Source: Siphonodentalium dalli
Taxonomy: Eukaryota > Mollusca > Scaphopoda > Gadilida > Siphonodentaliidae
Assembly: GCA_032622095.1 (NCBI GenBank)
Contig: CP136069.1
Location: 7,456,036-7,520,035 of the forward strand
Direction of reading: 5' to 3'
Length of the DNA: 64,000 nucleotides
Shown here: positions 1 to 10,350 of the stretch, piece by piece
Layout of the letters: the number at the start of each line of letters is the position of its first letter
Numbering within the stretch: the stretch's first letter is position 1
Made by a program: the position numbers and the translations under genes
Notes under the pieces: model-generated
Seen by the model: only the letters and a program-made list of their open reading frames with translations
Told to the model about the DNA's origin: nothing
The model's database searches: none

Positions 1-194
1 CAGACATAACTGTTAAAGATGTTCTGCTGCTGTATACAACTACGACCATGGGCGTGCGACATATATGCATGTGACAATAAAGGACGCCTATCTGTCGTAT
101 ATCCACATGCCTGTGACATATGAATTTATGCATATAGTGTTATTTTTTTATTATTTTTTCATATATTATTTTTCTCCTACATCTACTGGTCATA
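1..194. other. Non-coding, nothing recognised
   Basis: AT-rich sequence with short TATATGCATGTG-like stretches and T runs. No credible reading frame, RNA gene or terminal repeat was seen before the TTAA-ended repeat that follows. Confidence 0.5.
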
Positions 195-480
195 TTAAAG
201 GTACTCAATCCGATCAGACGGTCCCCATATCATCAAGATACAACAACAACAACATTTCTTCAAAATACGATTTAGTTATCAGAATCGATTAATTGCAACA
301 AAATAATGGTAACAACTTTCAGCTATGGTATCAAATTTCCCAAAGCGTGTTATTTATCAACATTTTGTTCAACGAAATATGGCCGTATTATCACTTGAAT
401 ATCACGAAATTTGGCCGAGATACCAATTATAGTTCCTTAGATAAATAGTTTTTTTTGTGTCTCCTGAACAATTTGATTTT
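195..480 (+). mobile_element. Left arm of TTAA-ended MITE, family D (subtype with CCAACAACAAC)
   Basis: It begins TTAAAGGTACTCAATCC and continues with a GGTCCCCAT stretch, a CAACAACAAC stretch and a segment about cells of AAATATGGCC-CACTTGA that recurs at 18170-18560, 31437-31862 and 34560-34850. No matching right end follows, so the copy is truncated or broken. The TTAA border is shared by the complete copy at 909-1396. Confidence 0.6.
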
Positions 481-908
481 CCTGAGGTACGATCCTTTAT
501 AACCCCACCGACGTTATGTATTGTTTGTAAATCACTCTCCATAGTGGAGGTCAATAAAGAAATAAATAAAAATTAAATGCTAATTCTGATACGCAACAGT
601 TCTGCGCTGTCATTAGAATATGAACAATAAATGTAACACCAACATGCGCGATAACGGTGCGCTACTGGCCAAAACACCAGCTGACTTGGAAGTCCTAACT
701 AGCATAGTATGTAATGCATCATGTAAAGACCAATTTTCAATGAAATAAAAACTTTCTTTCACTGTCCTTCAAGTTGGTGAACATTAAATGTGAGTCACCC
801 CTGTGTGCTTGCCTTGATGACTGATTGAAATGCTATACGCAAAGGAGTCATTTAAGCATACTGATGCTGGTAAAGAAATTAAGAAATTATTAAATAAATA
901 AACGAGGG
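481..908. repeat. Non-coding; contains short dispersed-repeat piece
   Basis: No gene is visible. The piece around 745-800 (ACTTTCTTTCACTG, then GGTGAACATTAAAT) recurs at about 1640-1685, so this stretch belongs to the same old repeat that is duplicated at 1415-1868. The remainder is unremarkable. Confidence 0.4.
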
Positions 909-1396
909 TTAAAGGTACTCAATCCGATAAAACTCCTCTCAATTACTATTTCAATGGCTTCGGGGGTCAAAAATATTTGATTCGAGTCGAGGAAGTCACC
1001 CATCAAAGCTCAGATTTGTTAGATATCGATTTTAGAAATCTATTATTTTTCATTATCGGGAATTCTTTCTGGCCCAGAAGACAGTCAAAATTTCGTTATT
1101 ATTACCACTTGATTATAGAGTTATCCATCCTTGTCTGTTTGAATAGAGTTTTGGCGTAAAATCTCGAGCAGGTTACCAAATTGACGACAGTTATTAGTAC
1201 TCATCTCGAGCAATTAACAAATTTCAAAAATCAATATATAATAACTCTTGAGCTTTGTTTGATGGGTTCCTCGACTCGAATCAAATATTTTTTACCCCCA
1301 AAGCCAAAGAAATAGTAATATAGGACCCTCTGATCGGATTGTTGTTGTTGGAATCTGTTGAGATGGGGACCCTCTGATCGGATTGAGTACCTTTAA
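909..1396 (+). mobile_element. Complete TTAA-flanked MITE, family D (488 bp)
   Basis: The left end is TTAA at 909-912 followed by AGGTACTCAATCCGAT, and the right end is ATCGGATTGAGTACCT followed by TTAA at 1393-1396. The arms continue inward as an imperfect inverted repeat (TTTGATTCGAGTCGAGG at about 978 against CCTCGACTCGAATCAAA at about 1271). There is no transposase frame. A TTAA target duplication is typical of piggyBac and also of Kolobok transposons; which of the two applies cannot be decided from ends alone. The right arm carries CCCTCTGATCGGATTG twice, a small tandem duplication. Confidence 0.8.
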
Positions 1397-1414
1397 ACAA
1401 ACTTTTTTCTTTCA

Positions 1415-1868
1415 AAAAGGTAGTAAATGTTTTCTCCTGTTCTGAGCCTAATTGACAGTATAAGCTATCTGCAGAGTGCAGACGTTACTCTCCACTGTAG
1501 ATCCATAACTCCATGCACAGTGCTGACAATCCGAGCCAAAACACTACCAAATACAAACACCTTGTAAAAAGTTATACGTTATACTATATGCGGATTCAGA
1601 CATCTCTCTTTAACCCATTCGACGTTCGAATGGTTTAAAATAAAAATAAACTATCTTTCACTGTTGGTGGTGAACATTAAATTCAAAAAGGTGGTAAGTG
1701 TTTTCTCCTGTTTTGAGCCTATACTTGACAGTATAATGACAGTATAAGCTATCTGCACAGTACAGAAGTTACTCTCCATTGTAGATCCATAACTCCATGC
1801 ATAATGATTTGAAGCCACTGACAATCCGAGCCAAAAATACTGTCTAACACAAACACAGAACAAAATGA
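1415..1868. repeat. Direct duplication of about 160-185 bp
   Basis: 1415-1570 and 1682-1868 are diverged direct copies. Both carry TTTTCTCCTGTT, a GACAGTATAAGCTATCTGCA stretch, GTTACTCTCCA-TGTAGATC and GACAATCCGAGCCAAAA. The second copy has a small extra duplication of GACAGTATAA. No reading frame is conserved between the copies, so this is a non-coding repeat. Confidence 0.65.
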
Positions 1869-2150
1869 GTTATCCCCTATCACTTCTTTTCAAATGTAGC
1901 AAACTAGCAAACCGTTGTAACTCACTGAATTCTACATGGAATTGATCTATTGAACCTAAGAAAATAGGATATAGAAGAATTATATAAATAACTCAGTCCT
2001 CAGACAAACACTGAGACGACTACCAGATAGAACAGCAAATGTCGCCATATATTTGCATTAACCCAGGGAGTTATTGGTCTTAAAATGCTAACAGTTATTA
2101 TTAACATAGCAGATTCTGATAACTGAAGCGGCATTTAAAAAAAAATAAAA

Positions 2151-2209
2151 TGTTGTTGTTGGAATCTGATGATATGGGGACCACCGAAACGGATTGAGTA
2201 CCTTTAAAT
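2151..2209 (-). mobile_element. Right-end fragment of family D MITE
   Basis: TTGTTGTTGGAATCTGATGA, then ATGGGGACC and CGGATTGAGTACCTTTAA match the right end of the complete family D element at 909-1396. Only the terminal piece remains. Confidence 0.65.
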
Positions 2210-2484
2210 ATGATAAAATTGCAAGATAACTCTGCAACGAACCACATCTTATACGAAAATCCTCCAAACATTCTCCCATGGCAACAAGAAAGGCAGTGAT
2301 CAAAGAGTGGCTCATCACTGAAATTTACCATCATATAATTTATGGGGTCACTCTCACACACAAAAGTGTTGCAGGGTACTTTGTAGCCTATAGGAATTGA
2401 AGGATCTATATAGTTAGTATCAGTTATCAGTCAAGTACAGTTGAAATAATATGATTGTAATTGAGAAAATACTAGTTGAACATA

Positions 2485-2738
2485 CAAGCCTTGAAATAGT
2501 GTGTCTGTCATTTGCAGAATGAGGTCCCCAGAGGGTGAATTTAGTAATGCTACCCCGCATAGCGGGCTAGCATCACCAAATTCACCCTCTGGGGACCTCA
2601 TTCTGCTTACACCTCAGCATAATGAGGTTCCCAGAGGGTGAATTTGGTGATGCTAGCCCACTATAAGGGGTAGCATCACTAAATTCACCCTCTGGGAACC
2701 TCATTCTGCAAATGACAGACACCCTATTTCAAGGCTTG
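2485..2738. mobile_element. Double-hairpin MITE, family B, near-intact copy 1 (254 bp)
   Basis: Ends CAAGCCTTGAAATAGTG and CTATTTCAAGGCTTG are inverted repeats. Inside lie two hairpins in a row (about 2518-2607 and 2621-2710), each with arms reading AATGAGGT-CCCAGAGGGTGAATTT and the reverse complement, so the element is a palindrome made of two palindromes. TA lies on both outer sides of this copy, but copies 2 and 3 (17785-18031, 31106-31360) lack TA, so the target duplication is unsettled. No coding capacity. Confidence 0.8.
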
Positions 2739-2844
2739 TATACATAGTAGATGATATATAGTTGAAAACATATCCAGAGAGTCTAGTTAGTAAATATCAG
2801 ATATATATCCTGATTTTTGTAGATGATTGGCCGCCAAATTAATA

Positions 2845-3202
2845 ATAAGAGACAAGAAATTTTATTGTGTAATTGTGTCACAAGTAAACGTTAATTTGAC
2901 TCAGTATCGCTTATAACTATATAATAAAACAATACAAACAATCGATCTGGGACATTGACGTTCGGAGCATAGCTATGGGAACACCCTAATGATCGCTATA
3001 TGGTGTCGCCTGAATGGTCTGTTCTAAAATAGAATAATAAAGTGGCCCACTTAATCATCGCATTTTATAATAAAATATTCGAAATAAAATAAATATTAAT
3101 TGATAGAAGCATTTCTGGACATGGGTCTTTAATTCATATTTATTATTTTATACCCATGAAACTATTTCATAAGTGTTATATGAACAGATAATCCATCTTT
3201 AA
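2845..3202 (+). mobile_element. Left-truncated TTAA-type MITE, family R
   Basis: About 350 bp align by eye with 43865-44206: both contain CGTTAAT, AACAATACAAACAA, TATTAATTGATAGAAGC, and end GATAATCCATCTTTAA (TTAA at 3199-3202). The complete relative at 43679-44206 has inverted ends; this copy has lost its left half. Confidence 0.65.
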
Positions 3203-3205
3203 CCT

Positions 3206-4033
3206 TGTATACTCATTTTATAATTAATTAACTCACGTTTAATATTTATTTTAACCCACATGTGCATGGGTTGCTCAGCATATAATAAAAAGAGGGGTGT
3301 CTTGAACAATATCGTATACCTGCTACCAACGTACGCGGAGGCTTGTTCAGGTTAAACTGAGGCATTTCCATTTAAGAGTACATAATTCCTAGTCATCTGT
3401 GTTTTTAAAGCAATATAGATGCATGTTGTTATTCGAATTTAACCAAACTGAAACAGCACACACGTGATATGCCCGTAATCATGTGTCGATTGGATCTAGA
3501 TGTCTAATTTAATTTGTTGATATATAATATATTGCATATTGACTCACTCAGTGGCATGCATGTAACATGCAAATGGTTGTACGTATGTTTAATAACACTG
3601 CTGCATGTACCAACATTCGTGGCATATCCAGCGGCTCCCATAGTGAAGGCACCATACATTGTATCAACTACATCCCTAAATGTGCTGCATATATATATGC
3701 CGCATATGTGTATATGTAACACGCATATGGTCGGATAATGCACGGTATGGCTTATGCACAAGTGTACTAACATCTAAATTAATGACCGCGGAGTGAACAA
3801 TGAATAGCTAGGTTAAATATTCGTCATAGCATACATCCAATAGTATTCCATTCGTTACGGTCAAGCTGAAACTGAATTACGATCAATACCCTTTCACATT
3901 ACAAATTTTGGCCTAATGTCATTAAATTTGGGCCCACAAATAATATTTCAATGCCCCTCAACGTCCTTCAGAAGTCGTCACTGAGAGATACCAAGATTCT
4001 AAAAAATTGTAAAATTTGCCCAACAAAAGAAAA
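3206..4033. promoter_or_regulatory. Upstream region of the Acinus gene
   Basis: No terminal repeats or other genes were recognised in these 0.8 kb. The segment immediately upstream of the Acinus start should hold its promoter and 5' leader. No convincing TATA box was seen close to the start codon, which is usual for housekeeping genes. The leader near 3990-4033 is A-rich and the start context is AAAATGG, close to an animal Kozak consensus. Transcription start position cannot be placed by reading alone. Confidence 0.35.
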
Positions 4034-6379
4034 ATGGCGGACGGCAACGAGTTCACTCTGCGCGGAAAACCAATTGAGAAATACCGTGTTACTGACCTGA
4101 GAGACGAATGCGACAACAGAAATCTCCTCAAAACTGGTAACAAAAAGGATCTCATCCAGAGGATTTGTGAAGATATACAGGCTGAACAATCTAGAGAGAA
4201 AACCACGCCTGAATTGCCAGCATCTCGGGAAATGAAAAAATCAAGATCACGGTCTGTATCAAGTTCATCGAGATCGTCACGTTCTTCTGGCGAAGGTAAT
4301 CGTAAAAAGAATGGAAGATTATCAAAGTCTAGATCAAGTTCGAGGTCCAGATCACGTTCAAGATCACGTTCAAGATCAAGTACTGCGTCTTCAAGATCCA
4401 GCTCAGCATCAGATTATCACTCAACAGAAAAGAAATCTGAAGTGCAGAGAAAGAGAGAACGCTCACATTCGTCCTCTAGTGATAGCTCCAGGGACAGGTC
4501 TAACAACAAATCATCGCCACATGCACGCTCCAGGGACAGGGCCAACTCTAAATCATCGCCACATGCACGCTCCAGGGACAGGGCCAACTCTAAATCATCG
4601 CCACGTGCTCGCACCTATTCAGGATCATCACCTCATCGCAAGTCTCAATCAAAATCCCCACCACCGTCAGTAAAGTTGGAACAGATTCAACAAGATTCTC
4701 CTTCATCAACAATGAATCATGAACATGAAACCTCAATGCAGTCTATAGATGAGACACCAAATACCCAGAATGATAAATTAGATAGAAGCGGGACATCGAT
4801 GGAAGTGGAAGAAAGTGACTATAAAGCTGATACTGAAAGAACTGATGACAGTGAATATCAAACTCCAATTAAGTTTAATTCACAGAATGCTGCCGATAAA
4901 TCAGATGATATTGGTAATAAACTTGTTTCTTCAAGCAACACAATGGGTGGAAGAGCAGATGAAAATCAAATAAATAATGAAACAACAGAAAATAGAGAAA
5001 AACCCATCAAGAAGAGAAAGTGGGGATCTTCTTCTTCTAAAATAACAAAAAGAAATCCAAGTCTAGAAATTTCTACTGATTCGCTGAAAAGTTTAATACC
5101 AGAGATGAAACCTTTATCAATGCCCACTATTACTCAGAGTAGTGAAGAGAATGTTTCTGAAGGTGAAATTGAAGATCCAGGTGCCGGTGGGGACACAAGA
5201 AATGTTAAAGTGCGGCGCACTGTAGTATCCCGAGATGATTCAGATCATGGAAACATAGTTCTAGATAAAAACACAGACACTATCACAGATACAGAATCTG
5301 GTGAAATAACCGAACCACCAAAAGAAAGGAAACAAGAAATAAAGAAGCCAAAGCCACTAATCGAAACTGAAGAACCACAGGCAGCAGATAGGGAGCCGTC
5401 ACCGGCCAAGAATCCAGCTAATAATACTATTCATATCTCTGGACTAACTAGACCTTTTACGGTAGGACAGCTAAAAGAGCTGGTGAAAAAGATTGGTGAA
5501 ATTGATGAAGCTTCATTCTGGATTGATAAAATAAAGTCTCATTGTTATATTTCATTTTTAAATGAAGATGATGCAAAAGCAGCAAGGGAAGCTCTTCATG
5601 GGACAAGGTGGCCAACATCTAACCCTAAGAAATTGAGAGTAGACTTTGCTACGCCAGATGACGTGGAGTCGCACAGAGCTCATGATACCGGTCCAGCTGA
5701 ATTCAACAAGAAAGAAACACGAGAAGAATCAAGAAAGCGACGAGCTTCTGAAAGAGAGAAGAGACACAAAGAAAAAGAAGAGAAACAGAAGGAAAGAGAG
5801 AAGGAAATTAAAAAATCACCTGTATCAAAGCCTATACGAGAATGGGATCGTGACAAGATTCGACAGAGGTCTCTGACAAGATCAAGGTCAAGATCCCCTC
5901 ATCATCGACGTCATATAAAGGAAGCAAAGCCCGAAAGAAACCATGAAAAGGAACATGAGAGAGAGAGCATTGGAGATGATTCTAGAAAGGAACGAAAAGA
6001 AAAAGAAAAACCTGAGAAAAAAGTTGAAGACGCTCCTGCCAAACTCCTGGATGATTTGTTTAGGAAAACAAAGGCTACACCTTGTATTTATTGGCTTCCT
6101 TTGTCTGACGCAGAAGTTGATGAAAGAATTCGGATGAGGAAAGCAAGGCTAGAAGAGCGGGATAAAATAAGGCGTGAATTAGATCAAAAAGAGGCAGCTG
6201 AAATGAGAAAGAGACGTTATTCAAGTCCAGACCGAAGGGAACAAGTACGAGGGAGGAATCTTATTGATAATAGGAACAGAGAAAAGAAGAGAAGTCCTGA
6301 TCATCACCGCCGAAATGACAGAGACAATCGCCGACAAGATGATAGCCGAGATTCAGGAAATAGGAATCGCTCTGGCTGA
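4034..6379 (+). CDS. ACIN1: Acinus (apoptotic chromatin condensation inducer), single-exon frame, 781 aa
   Basis: Acinus is a nuclear RNA-binding protein of the ASAP complex (Acinus, RNPS1, SAP18), which associates with the exon junction complex and influences splicing. What is seen: an N-terminal SAP-type DNA/RNA-binding helix pair at about residues 14-50 (YRVTDLRDEC, NKKDLIQRI); a long Ser/Arg-rich region at about 75-215 including three 14-residue tandem repeats (SRDRANSKSSPHAR type, 42-bp units); an acidic linker; an RRM at about 464-540 (NTIHISGL as RNP2-like strand, CYISF as RNP1-like strand, LRVDFA as last strand); charged helices; and the RSB motif at about 667-695 (LLDDLFRKTK, CIYWLPL), which in the family binds RNPS1 and SAP18. 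The ATG at 4034 has context AAAATGG and is followed directly by the SAP region. The length is close to invertebrate homologues and shorter than the long human isoform. Odd: no introns interrupt the frame, whereas vertebrate ACIN1 has many exons, so this is either a lineage-specific intronless gene or a preserved retrocopy. Confidence 0.93.
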   Translation: MADGNEFTLRGKPIEKYRVTDLRDECDNRNLLKTGNKKDLIQRICEDIQAEQSREKTTPELPASREMKKSRSRSVSSSSRSSRSSGEGNRKKNGRLSKSRSSSRSRSRSRSRSRSSTASSRSSSASDYHSTEKKSEVQRKRERSHSSSSDSSRDRSNNKSSPHARSRDRANSKSSPHARSRDRANSKSSPRARTYSGSSPHRKSQSKSPPPSVKLEQIQQDSPSSTMNHEHETSMQSIDETPNTQNDKLDRSGTSMEVEESDYKADTERTDDSEYQTPIKFNSQNAADKSDDIGNKLVSSSNTMGGRADENQINNETTENREKPIKKRKWGSSSSKITKRNPSLEISTDSLKSLIPEMKPLSMPTITQSSEENVSEGEIEDPGAGGDTRNVKVRRTVVSRDDSDHGNIVLDKNTDTITDTESGEITEPPKERKQEIKKPKPLIETEEPQAADREPSPAKNPANNTIHISGLTRPFTVGQLKELVKKIGEIDEASFWIDKIKSHCYISFLNEDDAKAAREALHGTRWPTSNPKKLRVDFATPDDVESHRAHDTGPAEFNKKETREESRKRRASEREKRHKEKEEKQKEREKEIKKSPVSKPIREWDRDKIRQRSLTRSRSRSPHHRRHIKEAKPERNHEKEHERESIGDDSRKERKEKEKPEKKVEDAPAKLLDDLFRKTKATPCIYWLPLSDAEVDERIRMRKARLEERDKIRRELDQKEAAEMRKRRYSSPDRREQVRGRNLIDNRNREKKRSPDHHRRNDRDNRRQDDSRDSGNRNRSG

Positions 6380-6707
6380 TAGACTACTGAACTGATTATC
6401 ATGAATTTCATACAGAAAGGAACTATATTGGAAGTGTCGATCGATACAGGAGTGTTCACCTGTGTGTAGAACATGACTCAGCTGGGAATGATCAGCTGGG
6501 AACCGTCAGCAGTAATCATCAATTTCATCTTCATTTTTCATGGAAATATTTCCTACCTGTAAACAGATAAACAGTTTGTATCTTAGATGTACTCTGAGGT
6601 GCCAAATAATATTGATTGCCGATTAATAGTGAGAAAATAGTAGCGAAGTGCCAATTAACTGGCTTGCATGGTCAAGGTAAATATTGTTAGGCCAATGTAT
6701 TATCTTA
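6380..6707 (+). other. 3' untranslated region of Acinus, no canonical poly(A) signal
   Basis: Directly after the TGA stop. No AATAAA or ATTAAA was found before the repeat DNA that starts at about 6650 (a relic of the hairpin repeat family, TGGTCAAGGTAAATATTG). The first canonical signals downstream are overlapping AATAAA hexamers at 7457-7466 inside the transposon at 6708-7538. Confidence 0.4.
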
Positions 6708-7538
6708 GGCCAAAGCGAAAAATAGGTGTGTTTCCGATCCCATCCATAAAAAAAACAGGGGCGGGGGGGGTGGCTTTTCACTTTATTTTTTTTTTTCACT
6801 TTATTTTTTCGCGGGGAAATTCAATTATCATATTTGTGCTATCTTTCTAATAATTATGTCATTTATGAACTTATTGTGAAGGCTAACAATGTATGTACTG
6901 AATTTCAGTGCCTTGTATTTAATCTACATGTGCAAATTGTAAAGAACAGTTTATCTATTTCTTCATTTTTAGATCTTCCGGTAAATATACACTTCGGCTT
7001 CCGTTCGGTAAATTACCGTAGGCCTATATCATCCGGTTGTTACAGTCCGTTCTTTTCAGACACCGTTGGAAGTTTTGGGACAGATGTATTCTTTGCGATT
7101 GCGTTCGCGTAAATATTGTGTAGCATTATTTTGCCGGTATATTTGGGCATGTTGTTAATGTTAGTTGACGTACATTAATAATGCGGTCATAAACTCATCA
7201 CCCTAATGCCGCCATGGAGCTTCATTTTACAGTGTGTCTGAAAACCACGTGCGCGTTTGTTTTTGTTTACAATCTGTTGCTATATCGGTCACAACACAGA
7301 ATTTTATTGTCAGTGGGTCGATTTAATAACCAAATAAGGAGACAATTTTAGTATGCTTGTTTATGTGAGAGGTCTATATATAACAATATAAATAGTGTAG
7401 TATTAATTCACGTGGAAATAGTAAATACATCGTATTTTATTTTTCGGGATTTGGAAAATAAATAAAGTGAGTTTCGTCGGGGGGTTTTGAGGTGGGGCGG
7501 GCGGGGGAGTGGAAACATGCCTATTTTTCGCTTTGGCC
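6708..7538. mobile_element. PIF/Harbinger-like MITE with TTA duplication (831 bp)
   Basis: Ends GGCCAAAGCGAAAAATAGG and CCTATTTTTCGCTTTGGCC are perfect inverted repeats, flanked on both sides by TTA (6705-6707, 7539-7541). A 3-bp TWA duplication and GGCC-starting termini fit the PIF/Harbinger superfamily. It has no transposase frame. It sits in the middle of a hairpin repeat: the left flank CCAATGTATTATC and the right flank TATATGCTAGGCTCCCTAT join into the uninterrupted form seen at about 15050-15085. Overlapping AATAAA hexamers at 7457-7466 could serve the upstream Acinus transcript. Confidence 0.8.
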
Positions 7539-7809
7539 TTATATATGCTAGGCTCCCTATGTAATTTATGTTTCTCCCTTGATGTGAATTTCAAAATGGC
7601 AGAGGGACTGCACTGGTCTGTCATTATGCCACATTTACCACTAAGTACAGAGTGTTAGATCACCAGAGCCACCTTCTACTATTAGTCTACATTAATATCG
7701 GAATACTGCTTCAAATGTGTACCGATAATAGACCATTCCGTTTATAACTAAATCAGATTAGGAGGATAATATATAATAATAATTGAAGTTAACCCTTTAA
7801 TAATTGAAG

Positions 7810-8428
7810 TTAACCCTTTCATGGTGGGAGCTGCACTGGTGCCGCTTTGAAGATCCTGTACCAGTGTGTTCTCTTAGTGAACGTTCAGACAACCACGATT
7901 CAATCGTAAGTGGAGGAATCGGGCCTGACGAGATCGTGGATAGTTTGTTCAGACGATTGCGATGTCGTCGTTCATTTAGTATGATATCGTAGGTTGTTCC
8001 TAAAGCATGTGATTGACTTCCCTACGGTCATACCCAGATACGATTTTTACATACACATGACTGCGATTACGTCGCAATTGGAGGTAACCAAGGATACGCC
8101 ACGATTTCGCATCTAAAATAAAACAGTGCTTGATATTATTTTTTTTACCTACGATTTTGACGTGAGCATGCGCAGTCCAACTACGACGGAAATCTTTCCA
8201 CTTACGATTGTATCGTGGTCGTCTGAACGTTCACTTACATGTAGATACATGTATGCAAGTATCCCATAGGGAGCCTCGCATATATAAGAGAATGTACTGA
8301 CTTACGAGGTCCAGGTAAATATTGTTTCGCCAATGCATTCTCTTATATTGGGTGCCTCGAATATAGAAGAGAATGCATTGGCACAGGATTTTCTAAAAAT
8401 TTCAGGAAGCCTGTCATGAAAGGTTTAA
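7810..8428 (+). mobile_element. TTAA-ended hairpin element (CCCTTTCATG family), interrupted
   Basis: The left end is TTAACCCTTTCATGG with GGAGCTGCACTGGTGC; the right end reads CTGTCATGAAAGGTTTAA. Inside are decayed copies of the CTCTTATAT hairpin (about 8270-8385). TTAA plus CCCTTT is the classical piggyBac-type end. It is interrupted by the Harbinger-like element at 7877-8234. A duplicate left end (TTAACCCTTTAATAATTG) lies just upstream at about 7795. Confidence 0.6.
7877..8234. mobile_element. PIF/Harbinger-like MITE with TTA duplication (358 bp)
   Basis: Ends GTGAACGTTCAGAC and GTCTGAACGTTCAC are inverted repeats, extended imperfectly inward (ACCACGATTCAATCGTAAGT against ACTTACGATTGTATCGTGG). 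TTA flanks both sides (7874-7876, 8235-8237). It is inserted in the CTCTTATAT stretch of a hairpin repeat, at the same trinucleotide as the unrelated element at 6708-7538. No coding capacity. Confidence 0.8.
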
Positions 8429-8540
8429 TATTAATGTCCGTATTATTATTTTGCACCTCAAGAGTACATGTACATAGTTTTTTTGTGTGCAGATATGATA
8501 CCTATGTGAAATCATTCTTCTGCATCCTGCCGCTGTTATA

Positions 8541-8753
8541 CAATAATGCTCTAAGTAATCGACTTCTTAACCACAGCAGAATTATGGGTAACTTTTCAGG
8601 ATTTAGTCGGAAATATGGCTTGTTGCCATTCATAGGAAAGCTCTCCCCGGGAGCGTTCCGATGAATGGCAACAAGCCATATTTCCGACTAAATCCTGAAA
8701 AGTTACCCATAATTCTGCTGTGGTTAAGAAGTCGATTACTTAGAGCATTACTG
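8541..8753. mobile_element. Palindromic TA-flanked MITE, family C copy 1 (213 bp)
   Basis: It is one long hairpin: CTAAGTAATCGACTTCTTAA…GAAAGCTC is followed by its reverse complement after a short loop at about 8640-8650. TA lies on both sides. The ends read CAATAATGC and GCATTACTG, so CAGTAATGC is the consensus end. TA duplication with CAGT-like ends fits Tc1/mariner-type MITEs. Reading frames in both directions are by-products of the palindrome. Confidence 0.8.
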
Positions 8754-8827
8754 TACATGACACATGTGACTGAACCTTCTGAGGCTGTTAATATGAGATG
8801 TAGTATCTTCTTCGTAACCATGGACTA

Positions 8828-9050
8828 CAGTAATGCCCTAAATAATCGACTCCTTAACCAGAGCAGAATTATGGGTAATTTTTCAGGATTTAGTGTCAGA
8901 AATACACATGTATGGCTTGTTGCCATTCATCGGAAAGCTCTCAGTGAGAGCTTTCCAATCAATGGCAACAAGCCATATTTCCGACTAAATCATAAAAAAT
9001 TACCCATAATTCTGCTGTGATGAAGGAGTCGATTATTTAGGGCATTACTG
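8828..9050. mobile_element. Palindromic TA-flanked MITE, family C copy 2 (223 bp)
   Basis: Ends CAGTAATGCCCTAAATAAT and its complement ATTATTTAGGGCATTACTG, flanked by TA on both sides. The loop lies at about 8940. It sits only 75 bp from copy 1, in the same family but with a few inserted bases in one arm (AATACACATGT). Confidence 0.85.
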
Positions 9051-9154
9051 TATTTTTGTGGGAAACACTGTGAAATGAACATATCTTCAATTCAACACTC
9101 CTTATTTTTATACCTGCTTTTTTTCCATGAGACTCTGGAACCAACCAAGTCTGG

Positions 9155-10350
9155 GAATAGTGTGACTGAATTCTGCACAATGAGGTCCCCAGAGGCTGAA
9201 TTTAATTACGATATCCTGCACACTGACTAGCATAACTAAATTCACCCTGTGGGAACCTCATTCTGCTTTGGCCTTCCAGCCCTGGGAATTAGCCTAGGCA
9301 ATAGGCAATGTCTAGGTAAAAGCAGGCAAAATCGGTTTGCCTAGGCAATTATATTTCCAAGGTAAAACAAGTTCATTGGGTTACTAAAATTGATTTGTGT
9401 CCATCAGGAATAGAACCTCTTTAGCCAAACTGACTTCTTTAAATCACTCTTTACATATATTGTCCTACAATTGTTTCCATGGCACTGGGCCATTAACTAG
9501 CTACCCGGTATAAGGACACTTATTTTGGAGATGATTTGTGGAATTGTACATATATGTTGAGTAATGGTCTGGAAATAATGTTCCTCAAAATAACTAAGCA
9601 TTTCAGGTTATTATTGAATCATTGATTTGAGATGGCAATATTGTTGCAAAATTGCCTAGGTAAAATCTGTTTTCGCCTAAGCCGATTTCTTTCACCTAGG
9701 CAAATATATTGCCTAGGCAAATTTGTCTTAATTCCCAGGGCTGGCCTTCTCTTCTGGGAAGTACTGGAAAGTAATGTTTTTAGTTACTTTTTCCCTTCTG
9801 GGAAGTTTCTGTATCCCCTATTTTGCAGAAGATATAAAATGCATAATCAAGGTGACTGATGGATGTCATTGGATGAACTTAATCAACTTCAACGGGGATT
9901 TCAATCTGATCCCAGGTTTCCCATAGCAGCAGAGGCATAAGTAGAATGAGATCCCCAGAGGCAATGGGAGACCTACATGTAGGATAAGATTTAAGTTCCC
10001 CAGTTGAAGTTGGTGATATTCACCCATCAGTCACCTTGATTATGAATTTATATTTTCTGCAAATTAGGGGATATAGAAACTGAACAGAAGGGAAAAATTA
10101 ACTAAAACAATGTTAATTTGAGAGTAGAGATACTTCCCAGAGGATTGTGTTTCTACATGTATATCCCCTAATTTGCAGAAGATAAAATGCATAACCGAGG
10201 TGACGAATATGTGAACATCACCCACTTTAATCTGATCCTAGGTCTCCCATAGCCATAGAGGCCTAAAAAGAATCCCAGAGGGTAAATTTGGTGATGCTAG
10301 CCCACCTTGTGGACCTCATTCTGCAACTGTCAGACACACTATTTCCAGTC
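9155..10350. mobile_element. Decayed long form of the family B double-hairpin MITE
   Basis: Left part (9155-9276) has TAGTGTGACTG, AATGAGGTCCCCAGAGG and ACCTCATTCTGC; the right part (9744-10350) has inner inverted pieces (CTTCTGGGAAGT, CCCTAATTTGCAGAAGAT, GGTGA) and ends with ACCTCATTCTGCAACTGTCA then ACACTATTTCCAG. The long form is seen again at 15515-15925, 25795-26230 and 27795-28215. It is split by the element at 9277-9743. Confidence 0.55.
9277..9743. mobile_element. MITE with CAGCCCTGGG ends inside family B (467 bp)
   Basis: Ends CAGCCCTGGGAATTA and TAATTCCCAGGGCTG are inverted repeats, followed inward by several GCCTAGGCAA motifs. GCCTTC (9271-9276 and 9744-9749) flanks both sides as a likely target duplication. 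CAG-starting ends suggest a hAT-like element, though hAT normally makes 8-bp duplications. Multiple subterminal TGCCTAGG motifs may be transposase sites (inference). Confidence 0.7.

Noticed and set aside
4016..4033. Acinus start six codons upstream of the ATG
   Set aside because: The upstream codon is TTG, not ATG. The ATG at 4034 has a good context and precedes the SAP domain directly.
8661..9020. Plus-strand frame with repeated NGNKPYFRLN peptide
   Set aside because: The peptide comes from the arms of two family C palindromes and appears in both strands at every copy.
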